Shown here in pieces: positions 55,711-64,000 of a stretch of 64,000 bases of DNA (the stretch's first letter is position 1; each line of letters starts with the position of its first letter). The notes below the pieces were generated by a model, which ran no database searches, was not told the origin of the DNA, and saw only the letters and a list, made by a program, of their open reading frames with translations. The position numbers were made by a program, and so were the translations under genes. This stretch comes from Duganella fentianensis (lineage in GTDB: Bacteria; Pseudomonadota; Gammaproteobacteria; Burkholderiales; Burkholderiaceae_D): the NCBI RefSeq assembly GCF_009857835.1, contig NZ_WWCL01000004.1:1-64000 (forward strand), given 5' to 3'.

Positions 55711-56382
55711 TTATTTCTTTTCCGCTTTGGCCTTGGCGACCAGGATATCCATCACCTGCAGCGCCTGTGCGTGCAGCTGGGCTTCCGAGCTAGCGCTCTT
55801 GCTGCCTTCGTTCGCCATGGTGGGGGAGGTGATGTACTTGCCGTCGATGGCGATCAGCGGCCACGAGTCCACCGTGTAGGCATCCATCATGGAGCCGGCA
55901 CGGCGCACGCTGCCGGCCACGCCGAAGCCGCGATAGGTATCGATGAACTTCTGCTTGTCGATGCCCTGCTTGGCGATGAAGTCGAACACCATCTCGTCGC
56001 GGTTCATGCGGTTATGGTTGACGTGCATCTCCTGGAAGATCTTGCTGTGCATGGCGTCGTTCATCAGGCCCATGGCGATCAGGGTGAAGTACATTTTCTG
56101 CTGTGGCAGATCGTTGCCCTGACGGGAAATGTGCATGCGCTTGAAGACGATGTTGTCGCCCTGTTTTTTCGCCCATGCCGTCAGGTCTGGATCGAAAGCA
56201 TGGCAATGCGGGCAGGCGTAATCGAAGAATTCCAGCACTTCGATTTTCTTACCCGCTTCGACTGGCTGCTGCTGCGCCAGTGTGCGGTATTCCACGCCGT
56301 TCTTCGGATCGGCCGGCGAGGCACTCGCCATGGCCACCACTCCCAGCATCAAAGCCCCTGCCAGCCATTTCATGAAACGCAT
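55711..56382 (-). CDS. dsbA: Thiol:disulfide interchange protein DsbA
   Basis: The 223-residue protein has a signal peptide (MRFMKWLAGALMLGVVAMAS), the active site EFFDYACPHCHAF (CPHC) and a cis-Pro region near YITSPTMAN, with a thioredoxin fold. It oxidises cysteines of proteins in the periplasm. It ends two bases before the SDR gene starts. Confidence 0.93.
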   Translation of the reverse strand: MRFMKWLAGALMLGVVAMASASPADPKNGVEYRTLAQQQPVEAGKKIEVLEFFDYACPHCHAFDPDLTAWAKKQGDNIVFKRMHISRQGNDLPQQKMYFTLIAMGLMNDAMHSKIFQEMHVNHNRMNRDEMVFDFIAKQGIDKQKFIDTYRGFGVAGSVRRAGSMMDAYTVDSWPLIAIDGKYITSPTMANEGSKSASSEAQLHAQALQVMDILVAKAKAEKK

Positions 56383-56433
56383 AGAACTACTCCTGATACA
56401 CGATAGGTTGAATTCCGACTGATGGATACGGTC

Positions 56434-57132
56434 TTATTTCTGGTTGCGCACCACGGCCACATCGATGCCATTTTCCGACAGCTTGCTGCGCACCTTGTTC
56501 ATGGCTTCCACCTGATTGAAGGGGCCCATGCGTACGCGGTGCAGCACGCCGTTGTCGGTCGCACGGTCCGACACATTGGCTTCGAAGCCCAGCAGGGCCA
56601 GCTTGGCGCGCGCGCTCTCGGCATCGCTGACTTCGCGGAAGGCGCCGATCTGCAGATAGTAGATGTATTTTTCATCGCCGCTGTCGGCTGCCACTTTGGC
56701 CGCTGGCACGGGGGCGACATTGGTGGCAGCTGGCGTGGTAGCCGGCTTGCTCTTGTCGACCACAGGTGCCTGTGCGGGTGCCGGGGCAGCCGGTGTCACC
56801 GCGCCCTGGATCTTGTCGACGACTGACTGCAGCGGATCGGCAGCCGGTGCTTTCGGCGCGTCTTTGGAGAAGTCGCGCGCTGCTTCACGGGCCGCATCCT
56901 TGTTGCCATACATAGGCTTGTTCGGATCGGCCGTCTGTCCCGCCGTCGGTTCCGCCGTCTTGCTGCTGCGGCCCTTGTCGGTGAACGGGGTAGCACCCTT
57001 GTTGATAACGAGTGCCACCACCACGGCGATCGACAGGCCGATCACCAGCCCGATGACGATGCCGATAATGGTATTGCCGCGCTGACGCGAGAGGGCAGGA
57101 AGACGGGAGCGGAAAGTCATGGTGCGGGACAT
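56434..57132 (-). CDS. SPOR-domain membrane protein
   Basis: The 232-residue product has a cytoplasmic N-terminus, one membrane helix (NTIIGIVIGLVIGLSIAVVV), a Pro/Ala-rich linker and a C-terminal SPOR domain (KYIYYLQIGAFREVSDAESA, then HRVRMGPFNQVEAMNKVRS). SPOR domains bind septal glycan stripped of peptides, so it probably acts in division. It sits between argS and dsbA, ten bases after argS; argS–SPOR–dsbA is a common betaproteobacterial order. Confidence 0.9.
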   Translation of the reverse strand: MSRTMTFRSRLPALSRQRGNTIIGIVIGLVIGLSIAVVVALVINKGATPFTDKGRSSKTAEPTAGQTADPNKPMYGNKDAAREAARDFSKDAPKAPAADPLQSVVDKIQGAVTPAAPAPAQAPVVDKSKPATTPAATNVAPVPAAKVAADSGDEKYIYYLQIGAFREVSDAESARAKLALLGFEANVSDRATDNGVLHRVRMGPFNQVEAMNKVRSKLSENGIDVAVVRNQK

Positions 57133-57141
57133 CCTCGGTAA

Positions 57142-58857
57142 TTACATCTTGTTCGGTGCCGAAACACCGATCAGTGCCAGACCATTGCGCAGCACCTGAC
57201 GGGTGGCCACCATCAGCGCGATACGGGCCGCTTTCAGCGCTTCGTCTTCCACCAGCACGCGCTCGGCGAAGTAGAAGCTGTGCAGATTGGCGGCCAGATC
57301 GCGCAGGTAGAAGGCGATCTGGTGCGGACCCAGTTCGGCCTGGGCACGCGCCAGCGTTTCCGGATAGGCGGCCAGAGTCGCCAGCAGGGCGGCTTCGGTC
57401 GGTGCCGTCAGCGGCGACAGGTCGACATTGGCCAGCTCCGCTTCGTTGCCGGTCCACTGTTCCAGCATGCGGCAGATACGGGCGTGGGCGTACTGCACGT
57501 AATAGACCGGATTTTCGTCCGAAGTTTTCAGCGCCACATCGACGTCGAACACGAACTCGGTATCGGCTTTACGCGAGATCAGGAAGAAGCGCACCGCATC
57601 GCGGCCTTTTTCGATATCGCCGCCACCCGACCATTCGATCAGGTCGCGCACGGTGACGTAGGAACCGGCACGTTTGGAAATCTTGACTTCCTCGCCGCCC
57701 TTCATCACGGTGACCATCTTGTGCAGCACGTAGTCAGGGAAGCCTTGCGGTATGCCCACGTTGACAGCCTGCAGGCCGGCGCGTACACGGGCGATGGTGC
57801 CGTGGTGGTCGGAGCCCTGCACGTTGATGGCCTGGGTAAAGCCGCGCTGGAATTTGACGATGTGGTAGGCCACGTCCGGCACGAAGTAGGTGTAGGTGCC
57901 ATCCTTCTTGCGCATCACGCGGTTCTTGTCGTCGCCGTAGTCTTCGGTTTTCAGCCACAGCGCGCCTTCTTCTTCGTAGGTCTTGCCGGACTTGTTGAGC
58001 ATGTCCACGGCGGCATCGACCTTGCCGTCCGAGTACAGCGAGGATTCGAGGTAGTAGTTATCGAACTTCACGCCGAAGGCCTGCAGGTCGATATCCTGCT
58101 CGTTACGCAGATAGGTGACGGCGAACTGGCGGATCGATTCGATATCTTCTACGTCACCACTGGCAGTCGCAGGTGCACCATCGGAAGCGGAGACGGTTTT
58201 TTTGAGTTTGAAATCTTCGGCGATATCGGCGATGTAGTCGCCGTTGTAGGCCGATTCCGGCCATGCCGCGTCGCCCGGTTTGTAGCCGCGCAGACGTGCC
58301 TGTACCGAATTGGCCAGCGTCTGGATCTGTACACCGGCGTCGTTGTAGTAGAACTCGCGGGTGACATCGTAGCCCTGCGACTGGAACAGCGAGGACAGCG
58401 CATCGCCCAGCGCGGCCTGACGGCCATGGCCTACGTGCAGCGGGCCGGTCGGGTTGGCCGAAACGAATTCGATGATGACTTTCTTACCGGCGCCGGCGCT
58501 GGCGCTGCCGAAAGCGGCGCCCTGTGCCAGCACGGCTTTGACCACGGCCTGCTTGGCTGCCGCGCTGACGCGCAGGTTGATGAAGCCGGGGCCGGCGATA
58601 TCGGCCGATTCCACCAGACCCCGGGCAGCCGGATTGGCCAGCAGGGCATCCACCACCTTGGTGGCCAGCTCGCGCGGGTTCATTTTCAGCTGTTTGGCCA
58701 GCTGCATGGCGATATTGCAGGCGACGTCGCCGTGCGAAGGATCGCGCGGGCGTTCCAGTACGACATTGGCAACCACTTCGGTGCCGGCCAGCAGAGGGGC
58801 CAGAGCGGACTGGAACAGGGCGGAGATATCTTGTTTTTGTTGGGCGAGCATGGTCAA
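57142..58857 (-). CDS. argS: Arginyl-tRNA synthetase
   Basis: The 571-residue class I synthetase has the HIGH-type motif [20 protein letters not shown] and [16 protein letters not shown] in place of the KMSKS loop. It also has a C-terminal anticodon-binding domain ([16 protein letters not shown]). It is the first gene of the minus-strand run. Confidence 0.97.
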   Translation of the reverse strand: MTMLAQQKQDISALFQSALAPLLAGTEVVANVVLERPRDPSHGDVACNIAMQLAKQLKMNPRELATKVVDALLANPAARGLVESADIAGPGFINLRVSAAAKQAVVKAVLAQGAAFGSASAGAGKKVIIEFVSANPTGPLHVGHGRQAALGDALSSLFQSQGYDVTREFYYNDAGVQIQTLANSVQARLRGYKPGDAAWPESAYNGDYIADIAEDFKLKKTVSASDGAPATASGDVEDIESIRQFAVTYLRNEQDIDLQAFGVKFDNYYLESSLYSDGKVDAAVDMLNKSGKTYEEEGALWLKTEDYGDDKNRVMRKKDGTYTYFVPDVAYHIVKFQRGFTQAINVQGSDHHGTIARVRAGLQAVNVGIPQGFPDYVLHKMVTVMKGGEEVKISKRAGSYVTVRDLIEWSGGGDIEKGRDAVRFFLISRKADTEFVFDVDVALKTSDENPVYYVQYAHARICRMLEQWTGNEAELANVDLSPLTAPTEAALLATLAAYPETLARAQAELGPHQIAFYLRDLAANLHSFYFAERVLVEDEALKAARIALMVATRQVLRNGLALIGVSAPNKM

Positions 58858-58943
58858 TGGGGCGGTCTAGCCGCGCAATAGGTCGGGTTGGTCTATCCAG
58901 AAGCGAAAACGGCCGGTACGCTGGCACCGGCCAAACAGCGGTA

Positions 58944-58972
58944 ATTATACTGGTTTGCTGTCGGCCGGTCAT
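58944..58972 (-). promoter_or_regulatory. Candidate argS promoter
   Basis: On the minus strand, ATGACC and a perfect TATAAT are 17 bases apart, about 85 bases before the argS start. A nearby GGCCGGT…ACCGGCC dyad (58911-58932) lies in the leader. Confidence 0.6.
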
Positions 58973-59026
58973 TGCAGCGGACGCGGCCTGGCGGCACGGC
59001 GTCGTGCCCTTCATGCCGTAACAGCA

Positions 59027-59055
59027 TCGCCACGGCAGAGTCACTACTGTATACT
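59027..59055 (+). promoter_or_regulatory. Candidate rsmB promoter
   Basis: TCGCCA (59027-59032) and TATACT (59050-59055) are 17 bases apart, 83 bases upstream of the rsmB start. Confidence 0.5.
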
Positions 59056-59137
59056 GCGCGATTACTTGGCGTTTAGTGTGTGATAGCTGCCCCAGACCCG
59101 CAGCCACGCTGGCGCCACCCCACTCTGGAATTAGCAT

Positions 59138-60715
59138 ATGAACAAGCGTCCGACGCTCTCTCTGAAGACCTCCGCCAAGGCGCCAGCCAAGGCACCCGCC
59201 AAGGCCGTAGCCAAGGCGCCAGCCCGCGGGCCGGCCAGGGAGTCAGCCCGAGGACCTGCCCAAACGCTAGCCCAGGCACCAGCCCAGGCACCAGCCCGGG
59301 CCGCCGTACCGGTCCGGGCCCCGGCTCAGGAGCGCGCGCCGCGTCCAGCTCAGGAACGACCTGCTGCGCTGCGTGCCAGCCATGCGCGCGAGTTCAAACC
59401 GGCCTTGCAGACCAGCTTCCAGACCTCGTTGAAAGGGGATTCGCTGGCATACAGCCTGCTGGGCGCAGCACAGGCCGTGGCGCTGGTACGCACCGGCACC
59501 AATCTGCCGCAGGCGCTGGCCCAGCTGTGGGCCCGTAGCGAGACCAGCCCGCAGGCGCGCGGCGCCATGCAGGATATCGCCTATCGCTGTATGCGCCAGC
59601 TCGGCCAGAGCGAAGCCCTGATCGCCCAGCTGGCGCCGAAAGCGCCCGATCCGCTGGTGGCAGCCCTGCTGGCCTGCGCCCTGGCCCTGATGACGGCGCC
59701 CGATGCAGTGGCGCCTTACGAAGAATTCACCGTAGTCAACCAGACCGTGACGGCGGCCGAAGCCCATCCCGACACGGCGCGTGCCAAAGCCATGGTCAAC
59801 GCCGTGCTGCGCCGCTTCCAGCGCGAACGCGCGGCCCTGCTGGAGACTGCGCTGCTGCAGCCGGTAGCGCAGTGGAATTACCCGCAATGGTGGATAGATG
59901 CGGCCCGCACGGCCTGGCCGCGCGACTGGCAGGCCATCCTCCAGGCCGGCAATGGCGCGCCGCCGCTGACGCTGCGCATCAATGCCCGTAAAACCAGCAT
60001 GGAGCAGTATCTACAGCGCCTGCAGCAAGCCGGCATGGCGGCCAGTGCTATCGGCCCGTATGCCGTGCGGCTGGAAAAACCCGTGGGCGTGCACCTGATC
60101 CCCGGTTTTGCCGAGGGCGTGGTGTCGGTGCAGGATGCCGGCGCCCAGCTGGCCGCGCCCCTGCTCGATGTGCAGGACGGCATGCGCGTGCTCGACGCCT
60201 GCGCGGCGCCGGGCGGCAAAACCTGCCACATACTGGAACTGGCAGATGCCCAAGTGACCGCGCTCGATGCCGATCCCAAGCGGCTGGCGCGGGTGGGCGA
60301 GAACCTCGAACGGCTGCAGCTGCAAGCCACTTTGCGCACGGCCGATGCCCAGAGCGCAGCCTGGTGGGATGGCCAGCAGTTCGACCGCATTCTGGCCGAC
60401 GTGCCGTGCACCGCCTCCGGCATCGTGCGGCGCCACCCCGATATCCGCTGGCTGCGGCGCAAGGGCGACACGCTCCAACTAGCAACACTTTCCGCCAAAA
60501 TCCTCGACAACCTTTGGCAGATGCTGGCACCGGGTGGTAAATTGCTATTCGTGACCTGTTCGCTCTGGCCACAGGAATCCGAGGCGCAGGCCGCGGCATT
60601 CGCAGTACGGCATCAGGCTGTGCGGCTAGCTGCCCCCGGCCAGCTGCTGCCGGGTGGCGTAGCGGGACAGGATCAAGATGGCTTGTTCTACGCCCTGTTC
60701 CAGAAAAATGCGTAG
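59138..60715 (+). CDS. rsmB: 16S rRNA m5C967 methyltransferase with a low-complexity N-terminal extension
   Basis: The 525-residue protein has a NusB-like domain (about 95-230) and a methyltransferase core with LDACAAPGGKTCHILELA and two catalytic cysteines (ADVPCTASGIVRRHPDIRW and VTCSLWPQE). It methylates C967 of 16S rRNA. Its first 75 residues are repeats of the type K/R/Q-A-P-A, longer than the usual RsmB start and encoded by 12-base imperfect DNA repeats. The next two genes (DUF4390 and ntrY) follow in the same direction. Confidence 0.9.
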   Translation: MNKRPTLSLKTSAKAPAKAPAKAVAKAPARGPARESARGPAQTLAQAPAQAPARAAVPVRAPAQERAPRPAQERPAALRASHAREFKPALQTSFQTSLKGDSLAYSLLGAAQAVALVRTGTNLPQALAQLWARSETSPQARGAMQDIAYRCMRQLGQSEALIAQLAPKAPDPLVAALLACALALMTAPDAVAPYEEFTVVNQTVTAAEAHPDTARAKAMVNAVLRRFQRERAALLETALLQPVAQWNYPQWWIDAARTAWPRDWQAILQAGNGAPPLTLRINARKTSMEQYLQRLQQAGMAASAIGPYAVRLEKPVGVHLIPGFAEGVVSVQDAGAQLAAPLLDVQDGMRVLDACAAPGGKTCHILELADAQVTALDADPKRLARVGENLERLQLQATLRTADAQSAAWWDGQQFDRILADVPCTASGIVRRHPDIRWLRRKGDTLQLATLSAKILDNLWQMLAPGGKLLFVTCSLWPQESEAQAAAFAVRHQAVRLAAPGQLLPGGVAGQDQDGLFYALFQKNA

Positions 60716-60758
60716 TTTTAGCTCCCTTTGCCCGCACCAACCAAGTACCGGCCCTGAC

Positions 60759-61331
60759 GTGACACGACGAGTTTTTCGCCTGCTGATCGCCCAACTCCTG
60801 CTGATACTGGCGTGCCTATTGCCGCAGGTGGCGCGCGCCGATGGCGTGGAAATCCGCCGTGCCAGCATCGAGGCGAGCGAAGAAGGCTATCGTCTGAATG
60901 CCCGCTATGGTTTCGAACTGAGCAGCGACATGGAAGACACGCTGCAACATGGCGTGTCGCTGTACTTCACCACGGAAGTGGAATTCACCCGTCCGCGCTG
61001 GTACTGGTTCGACGAAAAGGCGATTGTTGCGCGCCAGACCATTGTGCTCGGCTATAACGTGCTGACCCGCAAATACAGCGTCAACGTGAATGGCAGCCTG
61101 AAGCAGAATTATTCGTCCTCGCTGGAAGATGCGCTGCTGTCGATCCGCAATCCCAACCGCTGGGTGGTGGCGCCCCGTTCGGCCCTCAAAGTGGGCGAGA
61201 ACTATAACGTCAAGCTGAGCATGGGACTGGACACCAACTACATCTCCAAGCCTCTTAAGGTCAGCGCGCTGAATAACAGCGAATGGCGTTTGACCTCGGA
61301 CAAGAAAATCTTCCAGTACAAGGCGGAGTAA
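60759..61331 (+). CDS. DUF4390 secreted protein
   Basis: I start this at GTG 60759 (VTRRVFRLLIAQLLLILACL), which gives a normal signal peptide. An ATG at 60708, overlapping the rsmB stop, would add 17 residues. The 190-residue product shows the DUF4390 pattern: ARYGFELSSDMEDTLQHGV and VEFTRPRWYWFDEK. The family is found between rsmB and ntrY in many betaproteobacteria. Its function is unknown. Confidence 0.82.
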   Translation: MTRRVFRLLIAQLLLILACLLPQVARADGVEIRRASIEASEEGYRLNARYGFELSSDMEDTLQHGVSLYFTTEVEFTRPRWYWFDEKAIVARQTIVLGYNVLTRKYSVNVNGSLKQNYSSSLEDALLSIRNPNRWVVAPRSALKVGENYNVKLSMGLDTNYISKPLKVSALNNSEWRLTSDKKIFQYKAE

Positions 61332-63629
61332 GTGAATACAGCATTACGGTATGCATCCGTCGTTGGCGGCGTGGTTGTCAGCATACTGCTATTCCTGCTG
61401 GCTTCCGCATCCGATAATTCCGGCTTTTTCGACCGCTACTATGGCTGGCTGCTGGGCCTGAACGCGGCCGTAGCCTGCGCCTTGCTGCTGCTGGTGGCGG
61501 TCTCGCTGTTCCGTCTGTACGTACGCTTTCGCACGGGGGCTTTCGGCTCGCGCCTGATGACGCGGCTGGTGCTGCTGTTCGCGGCCGTAGGCGTGCTGCC
61601 GGGGCTGGTCATCTTCTTCGTTTCCATCCAGTTCGTTTCGCATTCCATCGATTCCTGGTTCAACGTGCCGGTGGAAGAAGCCCTGCAGTCCGGCATCAAC
61701 CTGGGGCGTGCGGGGCTGGATACCGCCCTCAACGAGCTGCAGGGCACGGCGCGCCGTACCGCCGACCAGTTGTCGGAACAGCCATTCGGCACGGAGCGGG
61801 CCACGCTGGCCTATCTGGTCAAGCAGCAGTACGGCATGCAGAACGCCATCATCGTCGATGCGGAAGGGGGGCTGATCATCAGCGCCCGCGCCAACCGGGG
61901 CGGCAACCTGAGCGCCGACCTGCCGACCAGCGAAATGATGGCCAAGGCCAAAAGCGACGGCCTGTATGGTGCGCCCGAAGGCGGCAACGAGCTGCGCAGC
62001 AATCTGATCAACGCGCCCGGTGCTTCGCGCGATGTGGTGCACCAGCTGCGTCTGCGCGTGGTGCTGCCCATCCCCGAGCGGCCGCAGCCGAACGGCGTGC
62101 ATCTGGCACCGCGCTATCTGCAGCTGATCCAGCTGGCACCCGAGCAGCTGGCGGCCGACGGCGAAACCATACGCAGTGCCTATTCCGACTACAAGGAACG
62201 TTTCGTGGCGCGCGTGGGGCTGCGCAAGATGTACATCGTCACCCTGACGCTGACCCTGCTGCTGGCCGTGTTCGGCGCCATTGCCAGCGCCTTCCTGATC
62301 GCCAGCGATCTGGCCCAGCCCCTGCTGCTGCTGGCCGAAGGTACGCGCGCCGTGGCCGAAGGCGACCTGTCGCCGCGCCCCATCATGACCACCTCCGACG
62401 AACTCGGCACGCTGACCCAGTCGTTCAACATCATGACGCGCCAGCTGTTCGATGCCCGCACGGCGGTGGAACTGAACCGCACCGCGCTGCAGAACGCCAA
62501 GGCCCACCTGGAATCCGTGCTCGCCAATATGTCGGCCGGGGTGATGGTGCTCGATCCCGAATTCCATCTGGTTAGCTGCAATGACTCGGTGGAGCGCATC
62601 CTGCAGCAGTCCGGCTCGGCCATGCTGGGCCAGAAGCTGGACCAGATCGACGGCCTGCAGGAATTCGGCGGCGCCATCGTGGCCGCATTTGCTGCCCAGA
62701 GCGCCCAGTCGGCCTCGGACCGCACGCTGCAGCGCCTGCACTGGCAGCGCCAGATCGAAGTGCCGCGCCGCACGGCCAGCCTGGATGATAACGACCAGAC
62801 CCTGCTGGCACGGGGCTCGCGTCTGCCCATCGAAGGAGGCGAGAGCGGCTATCTGGTAGTGTTCGACGATATTTCCGATGTGATTTCGGCGCAGCGCTCG
62901 ATCGCCTGGGGCGAAGTGGCGCGCCGTCTTGCGCACGAGATCAAGAATCCGCTGACGCCTATCCAGCTGTCGGCCGAGCGCATGCAGATGAAGCTCGATG
63001 GCAAGCTGGCGCCGGCCGATAATGAACTGCTCAACAAGGGCACGGCCACCATCGTCAATCAGGTGGCGGCCATGAAGCGTATGGTGGATGATTTCCGCGA
63101 TTACGCCAAAACCCCGCCCGCCCAGCTGGAACCGCTGGACCTGAATGCCCTGATCGAAGAGATATTGCACCTGTATCTGGCGGGCGAGGATGACGACATC
63201 ATCTACCCGCAGCTGGCGCCGGGCCTGCCGCGGGTGATGGGCGATGCTACGCAACTACGTCAAGTGATCCACAACCTGCTGCAGAATTCTCAGGACGCCA
63301 TGGCCGAACGCCCCGAGGGCGCGCCGCCGGCCCACATTGACGTGATCAGCGAAGCGATTCATTATCAGGGCGCGGATGGCAGCACCCGTACGGCCGTACG
63401 GCTGGCAATCAGCGATAATGGGCCCGGTTTTGCGCCGAAGATCCTGGCCCGGGCCTTCGAGCCCTATGTCACCTCCAAGGCCAAAGGCACGGGCCTGGGG
63501 CTGGCGATGGTGAAAAAGATCATCGAAGAACATGGTGGACGGATCGATATTCAGAACCATGTCGATAGAAGTGGTGCGTCGGTAGTGATTTTGCTGTTAA
63601 AGTTAGCGCCGACGACGCACAATACCTAA
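61332..63629 (+). CDS. ntrY: NtrY-type membrane sensor histidine kinase
   Basis: The 765-residue kinase begins with a GTG directly after the DUF4390 stop. It has about four membrane helices, a periplasmic domain, a HAMP (ASDLAQPLLLLAEGTRAVAE), a PAS domain (LESVLANMSAGVMVLDPEF), the H-box RRLAHEIKNPLTPIQLS and an ATPase domain (SDNGPGFAPKILARAFEPYV, GTGLGLAMV). NtrY senses nitrogen or redox state and phosphorylates NtrX, whose gene follows. Confidence 0.93.
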   Translation: MNTALRYASVVGGVVVSILLFLLASASDNSGFFDRYYGWLLGLNAAVACALLLLVAVSLFRLYVRFRTGAFGSRLMTRLVLLFAAVGVLPGLVIFFVSIQFVSHSIDSWFNVPVEEALQSGINLGRAGLDTALNELQGTARRTADQLSEQPFGTERATLAYLVKQQYGMQNAIIVDAEGGLIISARANRGGNLSADLPTSEMMAKAKSDGLYGAPEGGNELRSNLINAPGASRDVVHQLRLRVVLPIPERPQPNGVHLAPRYLQLIQLAPEQLAADGETIRSAYSDYKERFVARVGLRKMYIVTLTLTLLLAVFGAIASAFLIASDLAQPLLLLAEGTRAVAEGDLSPRPIMTTSDELGTLTQSFNIMTRQLFDARTAVELNRTALQNAKAHLESVLANMSAGVMVLDPEFHLVSCNDSVERILQQSGSAMLGQKLDQIDGLQEFGGAIVAAFAAQSAQSASDRTLQRLHWQRQIEVPRRTASLDDNDQTLLARGSRLPIEGGESGYLVVFDDISDVISAQRSIAWGEVARRLAHEIKNPLTPIQLSAERMQMKLDGKLAPADNELLNKGTATIVNQVAAMKRMVDDFRDYAKTPPAQLEPLDLNALIEEILHLYLAGEDDDIIYPQLAPGLPRVMGDATQLRQVIHNLLQNSQDAMAERPEGAPPAHIDVISEAIHYQGADGSTRTAVRLAISDNGPGFAPKILARAFEPYVTSKAKGTGLGLAMVKKIIEEHGGRIDIQNHVDRSGASVVILLLKLAPTTHNT

Positions 63630-63728
63630 GTTAGTAGCGCAGTAAGTATCTAAGGTAGTACCTGAGTTGCACGGATTAGAAAAATCATTGCCGGCTACAA
63701 GCTGGCGAAATGAGGAAGGCAAGGGAAG

Positions 63729-64000
63729 ATGGCAAATATTCTGGTAGTGGACGATGAAATGGGTATCCGCGAGTTGCTCTCGGAGATACTGAGCGACGAA
63801 GGACATGCAATTACACTGGCGGAGAACGCCCAGCAGGCGCGCGAAGCCCGTGCCGCCGGGGCACCGGATCTGGTGCTGCTCGATATCTGGATGCCGGATA
63901 CGGACGGCGTCACGCTGCTCAAGGAATGGCAGCGCGATGGTCTGCTGACCATGCCGGTGATCATGATGTCGGGCCATGCCACCATCGATACGGCCGTGGA
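63729..64000 (+). CDS. ntrX: NtrX-type response regulator, 5' part only
   Basis: The frame starts at ATG 63729 (MANILVVDDEMGIRELLSEI) and runs off the window end after about 90 codons. Visible is a receiver domain with the phosphorylated Asp in LVLLDIWMPDTDG and the Thr/Ser switch MMSGHATIDTAVE. The distance and order after ntrY fit ntrX, a sigma-54-dependent regulator. The AAA+ and DNA-binding domains would lie beyond the window. Confidence 0.9.
   Translation, partial: MANILVVDDEMGIRELLSEILSDEGHAITLAENAQQAREARAAGAPDLVLLDIWMPDTDGVTLLKEWQRDGLLTMPVIMMSGHATIDTAV

Noticed and set aside
57280..58881. 533-codon plus-strand frame opposite argS
   Set aside because: argS has its catalytic motifs on the minus strand and a good promoter. 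The mirror frame has none.

Overview
The window is a chromosomal segment of a betaproteobacterium, most likely Burkholderiales and probably Oxalobacteraceae. The evidence is gene order: rsmB–DUF4390–ntrY–ntrX, gatCAB divergent from mreBCD–mrdA–rodA–rlpA, porin–glnK–amtB, gshA–gshB followed by a minimal PTS, and metX–metW. Most of it is GC-rich and densely coded. No gene-free stretch exceeds about 300 bases. No tRNA gene or CRISPR array was seen.

Layout. 1-190: the 5S end of an rRNA operon and its terminator. 244-6405: a very large periplasmic-propeller sensor kinase, then a lipoprotein and an M1 aminopeptidase on the minus strand. 6493-18218: comM, split by a 10.2-kb integrative element (about 7105-17306). 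Removing the element restores an intact 507-codon comM frame. The element carries a translationally coupled minus-strand block of six genes: three large tyrosine-recombinase-type proteins, two small coiled-coil proteins and a RecD-like helicase. Two plus-strand cargo genes encode small proteins with CxxC tails. It has short imperfect terminal inverted repeats and a cluster of CTCATCTA motifs at one end. 18324-21611: ubiK, then a sigma-54/NtrC-type promoter driving a porin, PII protein and ammonium channel. 21710-31645: glutathione synthesis, PTS phosphorelay, MetX/MetW, AmpG-type permease, M48 protease and a pseudouridine synthase. 31680-34087: xthA, pyrE and a hydrolase. 34163-34857: a small gene enclosed by two arrays of 10-bp repeats built on TCTAGA. 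34912-39571: a VOC protein, an RstAB-type two-component system and outer-membrane proteins, with an RstA-like box in the divergent region. 39598-52438: gatCAB and the elongasome cluster, which has two PBP2 genes flanking rodA. 52508-58857: a seven-gene minus-strand run from argS to a SPOR protein. 59138-64000: rsmB, DUF4390, ntrY and the start of ntrX.

Two loci stand out. The comM-inserted element joins a three-recombinase integration module to a helicase and to a possible membrane effector, and it cuts the host gene inside its Walker B codons. The TCTAGA locus has 14 perfect palindromes in under 700 bp, mostly at 10-bp spacing, around a gene whose N-terminus resembles a ribbon-helix-helix fold. 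Its layout resembles the ParR/parC-type partition site of plasmids, or a self-regulating repressor with cooperative operators. Both functional readings are inferences from sequence layout.
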